Assembly (NCBI GenBank): GCA_944381255.1
Contig: CALWKL010000036.1
Span: forward strand, 1-8,232
Direction: 5' to 3'
DNA from: an uncultured Clostridia bacterium
GTDB taxonomy: Bacteria; Bacillota; Clostridia; Christensenellales; UBA1242
Length of the DNA: 8,232 bases
Numbering within the stretch: position 1 is the stretch's first letter; every line of letters begins with the position of its first letter. Both the position numbers and the translations under genes were made by a program. Of the stretch, positions 6,762 to 8,232 are shown piece after piece. The notes below the pieces were generated by a model. The model saw only the letters and a list, made by a program, of their open reading frames with translations, searched no databases and had not been told where the DNA came from.

Positions 6762-7307
6762 ATGCAACTATTATCATTATATGCTTATTCAAAAAACGCA
6801 AGTGAAAATCTTGCTAAATTTTTATCTTTAAATTTTAATAAACCACCAATATTACTTTGCTTAGGTACAGATAGATTATTAGCAGACAGTCTAGGCCCAC
6901 TGACTGCAGATAAGTTACGAGAGCGCTGTTATCCTGCCTTTATTTATGGAGGCTTGCATTCCCCTATTACACATCAATCAGCAGAATTTGCTTGCGACTA
7001 TATTAGGACTATGCACCCGTATTCTCCTTTAATAATTATAGATAGCATGGCTACCTCTTCGCAATGCAGATTAGGACATATAGTAGTAAGTAAAGATTAT
7101 GTAGGGGCAATTCAGACTCTTTCATTAAATGCAGACTTGTATATCTATGGCATTACTTCCATTTTAAATAACAACATGCTTAAAAACGCTCGTTTGGATA
7201 ATATCTATACCATATCAAATGCTCTAACTTCAGCGTTTATTCAATACTCTAGTAATTCTATAAAATCAACTCAAAGCATGGCTTTAAAGTATAAATTAAA
7301 ATGCTAA
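6762..7307 (+). CDS. yyaC: YyaC-family (DUF1256) sporulation-associated protein
   Basis: A 181-residue protein recognised from the YyaC/DUF1256 pattern: LLCLGTDRLLADSLGP (31-46), then YGGLHSPIT (62-70), IIIDSMA (91-97), GHIVVSKDYVGA (105-116) and YIYGITSILNNNML (127-140). The family is found in endospore formers and is related in fold to the germination protease GPR and the HybD-type maturation proteases. Asp37, Asp42 and Asp94 are the conserved acids likely to matter, but a proteolytic activity for YyaC is not something the sequence proves. The usual IDACLG strand end reads IDSMAT here, so the protein is somewhat divergent. No signal peptide is seen. It starts at ATG with AGGAG 6 bases upstream. 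It is divergent from recF and convergent with the Nudix gene. In Bacillus subtilis yyaC also lies near the origin, which agrees with the origin-like DNA at the right edge. Confidence 0.85.
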   Translation: MQLLSLYAYSKNASENLAKFLSLNFNKPPILLCLGTDRLLADSLGPLTADKLRERCYPAFIYGGLHSPITHQSAEFACDYIRTMHPYSPLIIIDSMATSSQCRLGHIVVSKDYVGAIQTLSLNADLYIYGITSILNNNMLKNARLDNIYTISNALTSAFIQYSSNSIKSTQSMALKYKLKC

Positions 7308-7347
7308 AAAACTTATTTTAAATTACATCAAATAGTTATTTAAAATA
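7303..7347 (-). terminator. Possible terminator of the Nudix gene
   Basis: A 10-bp AT-only inverted repeat (7314-7323 with 7338-7347, 14-base loop) is followed on the minus strand by AAGTTTTTTAGC. The stem has no G or C pairs, so it is weak. It lies between two convergent genes, where a terminator is expected. Confidence 0.3.
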
Positions 7348-7380
7348 GCACTATTAATATAGTATATATCATTTTAATTA

Positions 7381-7827
7381 TTATCTAGGTGGACAGTGAA
7401 TTATTACTTTTTCCTTATTTAACAAGCTACCTTGTTTTAAATCAATCAAAAGTTGTTCCTTCAATTCTTTAGGTACTAGGTTAATATTTTCTATTTCGTT
7501 TAAATTTACTAGTCTCGGTTCAAATATTCCACCCAAAGCATTTGGCTGATATTCTTCTGCATCTGTTTTGCCGATTTTTCCGCCAATCCATTCGCTAAAA
7601 AAAATAGCTTGATTTTTATTATTCAACAAGTCATAAACCAACTTTATAGGTTTAATATCAATATTAAACTCCTCTTTCAATTCTCTAATGACGCATTCTT
7701 CCAGTTCTTCATTTTGTTCGATTCTACCACCAGGCAATACAAAATAATGTTCTCCAGCAAACCATCTTTCCATAAGAGCAATTTTGTTATCTTTAATTAT
7801 AATTGCTCGACAGCCAGTATAATTCAT
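7381..7827 (-). CDS. Nudix hydrolase
   Basis: A 148-residue single-domain Nudix protein. The Nudix box spans residues 34-56: Gly34, Glu40, then RELKEE (48-53), which supplies the catalytic metal-binding glutamates. The usual glycine near the end of the box is Asn55, a tolerated change. The strand before it has FVLPGGRIE (29-37), and CRAIIIKDNKIALMERW (6-22) is a typical first strand pair. Such enzymes cleave nucleoside diphosphates linked to another moiety, for example damaged or non-canonical NTPs or sugar nucleotides. The substrate cannot be read from the sequence. Length is normal for a stand-alone Nudix enzyme. The start at ATG is supported by AAAGGAGGAG just upstream (7831-7840). It is transcribed alone from a promoter at 7871-7899 and converges on yyaC with a 73-bp gap. 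A housecleaning role beside repair genes is only a guess. Confidence 0.93.
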   Translation of the reverse strand: MNYTGCRAIIIKDNKIALMERWFAGEHYFVLPGGRIEQNEELEECVIRELKEEFNIDIKPIKLVYDLLNNKNQAIFFSEWIGGKIGKTDAEEYQPNALGGIFEPRLVNLNEIENINLVPKELKEQLLIDLKQGSLLNKEKVIIHCPPR

Positions 7828-7830
7828 TTT

Positions 7831-7840
7831 CTCCTCCTTT
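7831..7840 (-). promoter_or_regulatory. Strong ribosome binding site of the Nudix gene
   Basis: Reads AAAGGAGGAG on the minus strand, nearly the full anti-16S complement, just upstream of ATG 7827. It is the strongest site in the window. Confidence 0.8.
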
Positions 7841-7870
7841 AATAAATTAAAAAGTTTAGACTTTTAAAAT

Positions 7871-7899
7871 ATTGTATCACAAAAAGATATTTTGGTAAA
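7871..7899 (-). promoter_or_regulatory. Likely promoter of the Nudix gene
   Basis: On the minus strand TTTACC (7894-7899), 17 bases, then TACAAT (7871-7876), about 43 bases before the start codon. Four of six and five of six bases match the sigma-A consensus. Confidence 0.5.
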
Positions 7900-7923
7900 A
7901 TAGTTTTTTATACTTTAATCAAT

Positions 7924-7932
7924 TTATCCACA
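7924..7932 (+). promoter_or_regulatory. DnaA box, exact consensus TTATCCACA
   Basis: A perfect match to the bacterial DnaA-binding 9-mer in a gene-free region with further partial matches. Confidence 0.6.
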
Positions 7933-7933
7933 A

Positions 7934-8110
7934 AGTTACAAAAAATAAAATTTAATTATTTGTAAAATATTCAAAATTAATAAAATAAAAAAGTTATCCA
8001 CTGTAGATAACTTTTTTTATTACAAATTCATGTAAAAATATTAAAATAAATCACTTAGTTACAAAAAAACAATACTAAAGTACCCAAAATATGATATATA
8101 GTTACAAAAA
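7934..8110 (+). repeat. Three direct copies of AGTTACAAAAA
   Basis: Exact 11-base copies at 7934-7944, 8057-8067 and 8100-8110, all in the same orientation, 123 and 43 bp apart. No copy was noticed elsewhere in the window. They may be origin iterons or protein-binding sites; chance is possible in AT-rich DNA. Confidence 0.4.
7987..8017. repeat. 12-bp perfect hairpin carrying two inverted DnaA-like boxes
   Basis: Arms 7987-7998 and 8006-8017 pair perfectly (AAAAAAGTTATC with GATAACTTTTTT) around the loop CACTGTA. The A-run and T-run would let it work as an intrinsic terminator in both directions. The arms and loop also contain TTATCCACT on plus and TTATCTACA on minus, overlapping by one base, so it could be a DnaA-binding element instead. 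Both uses are possible. Confidence 0.6.
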
Positions 8111-8191
8111 TTGCACATTTTTTAATTTTTAACTAAGCTACTTTTATAAACATCAAAACTAAAAATAGACTTCTTCACATATCCACTACAT

Positions 8192-8200
8192 TGTGGAAAA
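8192..8200 (-). promoter_or_regulatory. DnaA box TTTTCCACA
   Basis: Matches TTWTNCACA exactly on the minus strand. Two weaker boxes on plus lie just upstream (8171-8187), giving a small cluster at the right edge. Confidence 0.5.
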
Positions 8201-8232
8201 CTTATTAAAAATCAAACTTTAAAATCAGCATA

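Larger units (their letters stand above)
7843..8232. other. Gene-free region resembling a replication origin (partial)
   Basis: About 390 bp without a credible gene. It holds the Nudix promoter and then a cluster of DnaA-box-like 9-mers. Two fit TTWTNCACA exactly: TTATCCACA at 7924-7932 (plus) and TTTTCCACA at 8192-8200 (minus). Three have one mismatch: TTATCCACT 7994-8002 (plus), TTATCTACA 8002-8010 (minus) and TTCTTCACA 8171-8179 (plus). ATATCCACT at 8179-8187 is weaker. AT-rich tracts lie between them. yyaC and recF nearby also fit an origin neighbourhood. The region continues past the right edge, and dnaA itself is not visible, so the call is an inference. Confidence 0.55.

Noticed and set aside
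7609..7842. Plus-strand frame antisense to the Nudix gene
   Set aside because: Antisense of the Nudix box; no ribosome site.
7934..8110. Direct repeats as a CRISPR array
   Set aside because: The repeats are 11 bases, AT-rich and unevenly spaced; no cas genes are present.

Overview
The window looks like chromosomal DNA of a low-GC, endospore-lineage Firmicute, most likely a Clostridium-like bacterium. The signs are very AT-rich intergenic DNA, strong GGAG-type ribosome binding sites, sigma-A-type promoters, a YyaC-family sporulation gene, and a Gram-positive-type RecF and DNA polymerase I. No mobile element, CRISPR array, rRNA or tRNA was seen.

Layout, left to right. Bases 1-717 (minus) carry the N-terminal 239 residues of a single-pass membrane protein that runs off the left edge. 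Bases 922-6475 hold three tightly packed minus-strand genes in transcription order: recF (with a C-terminal extension of about 100 residues), an unrecognised 507-residue protein with a zinc-metallopeptidase signature (HEFVH plus NEGVAE), and polA (proofreading site degenerate). Gaps of 16 and 18 bp and a good promoter just upstream of recF point to one operon. An AT-rich divergent intergenic region separates recF from a plus-strand yyaC-like gene (6762-7307). A Nudix hydrolase gene (7381-7827, minus) converges on yyaC. The right end (7843-8232) has no gene. It holds several DnaA-box-like 9-mers, a 12-bp perfect hairpin and a thrice-repeated 11-mer, and looks like part of a replication origin.

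How the parts fit. RecF and Pol I both act on gapped or damaged DNA, so the metallopeptidase-like protein between them is the best candidate here for an undescribed component of a DNA-repair module. yyaC, recF and an origin-like tract together suggest that the window lies beside oriC, although the order differs from the familiar dnaA-dnaN-recF-gyrB arrangement. If the origin is at the right edge, the minus-strand genes would be co-directional with replication and yyaC would be head-on. Two promoters (before recF and before the membrane-protein gene) share an identical 12-base block over the -35 element at identical spacing to TATAAT.
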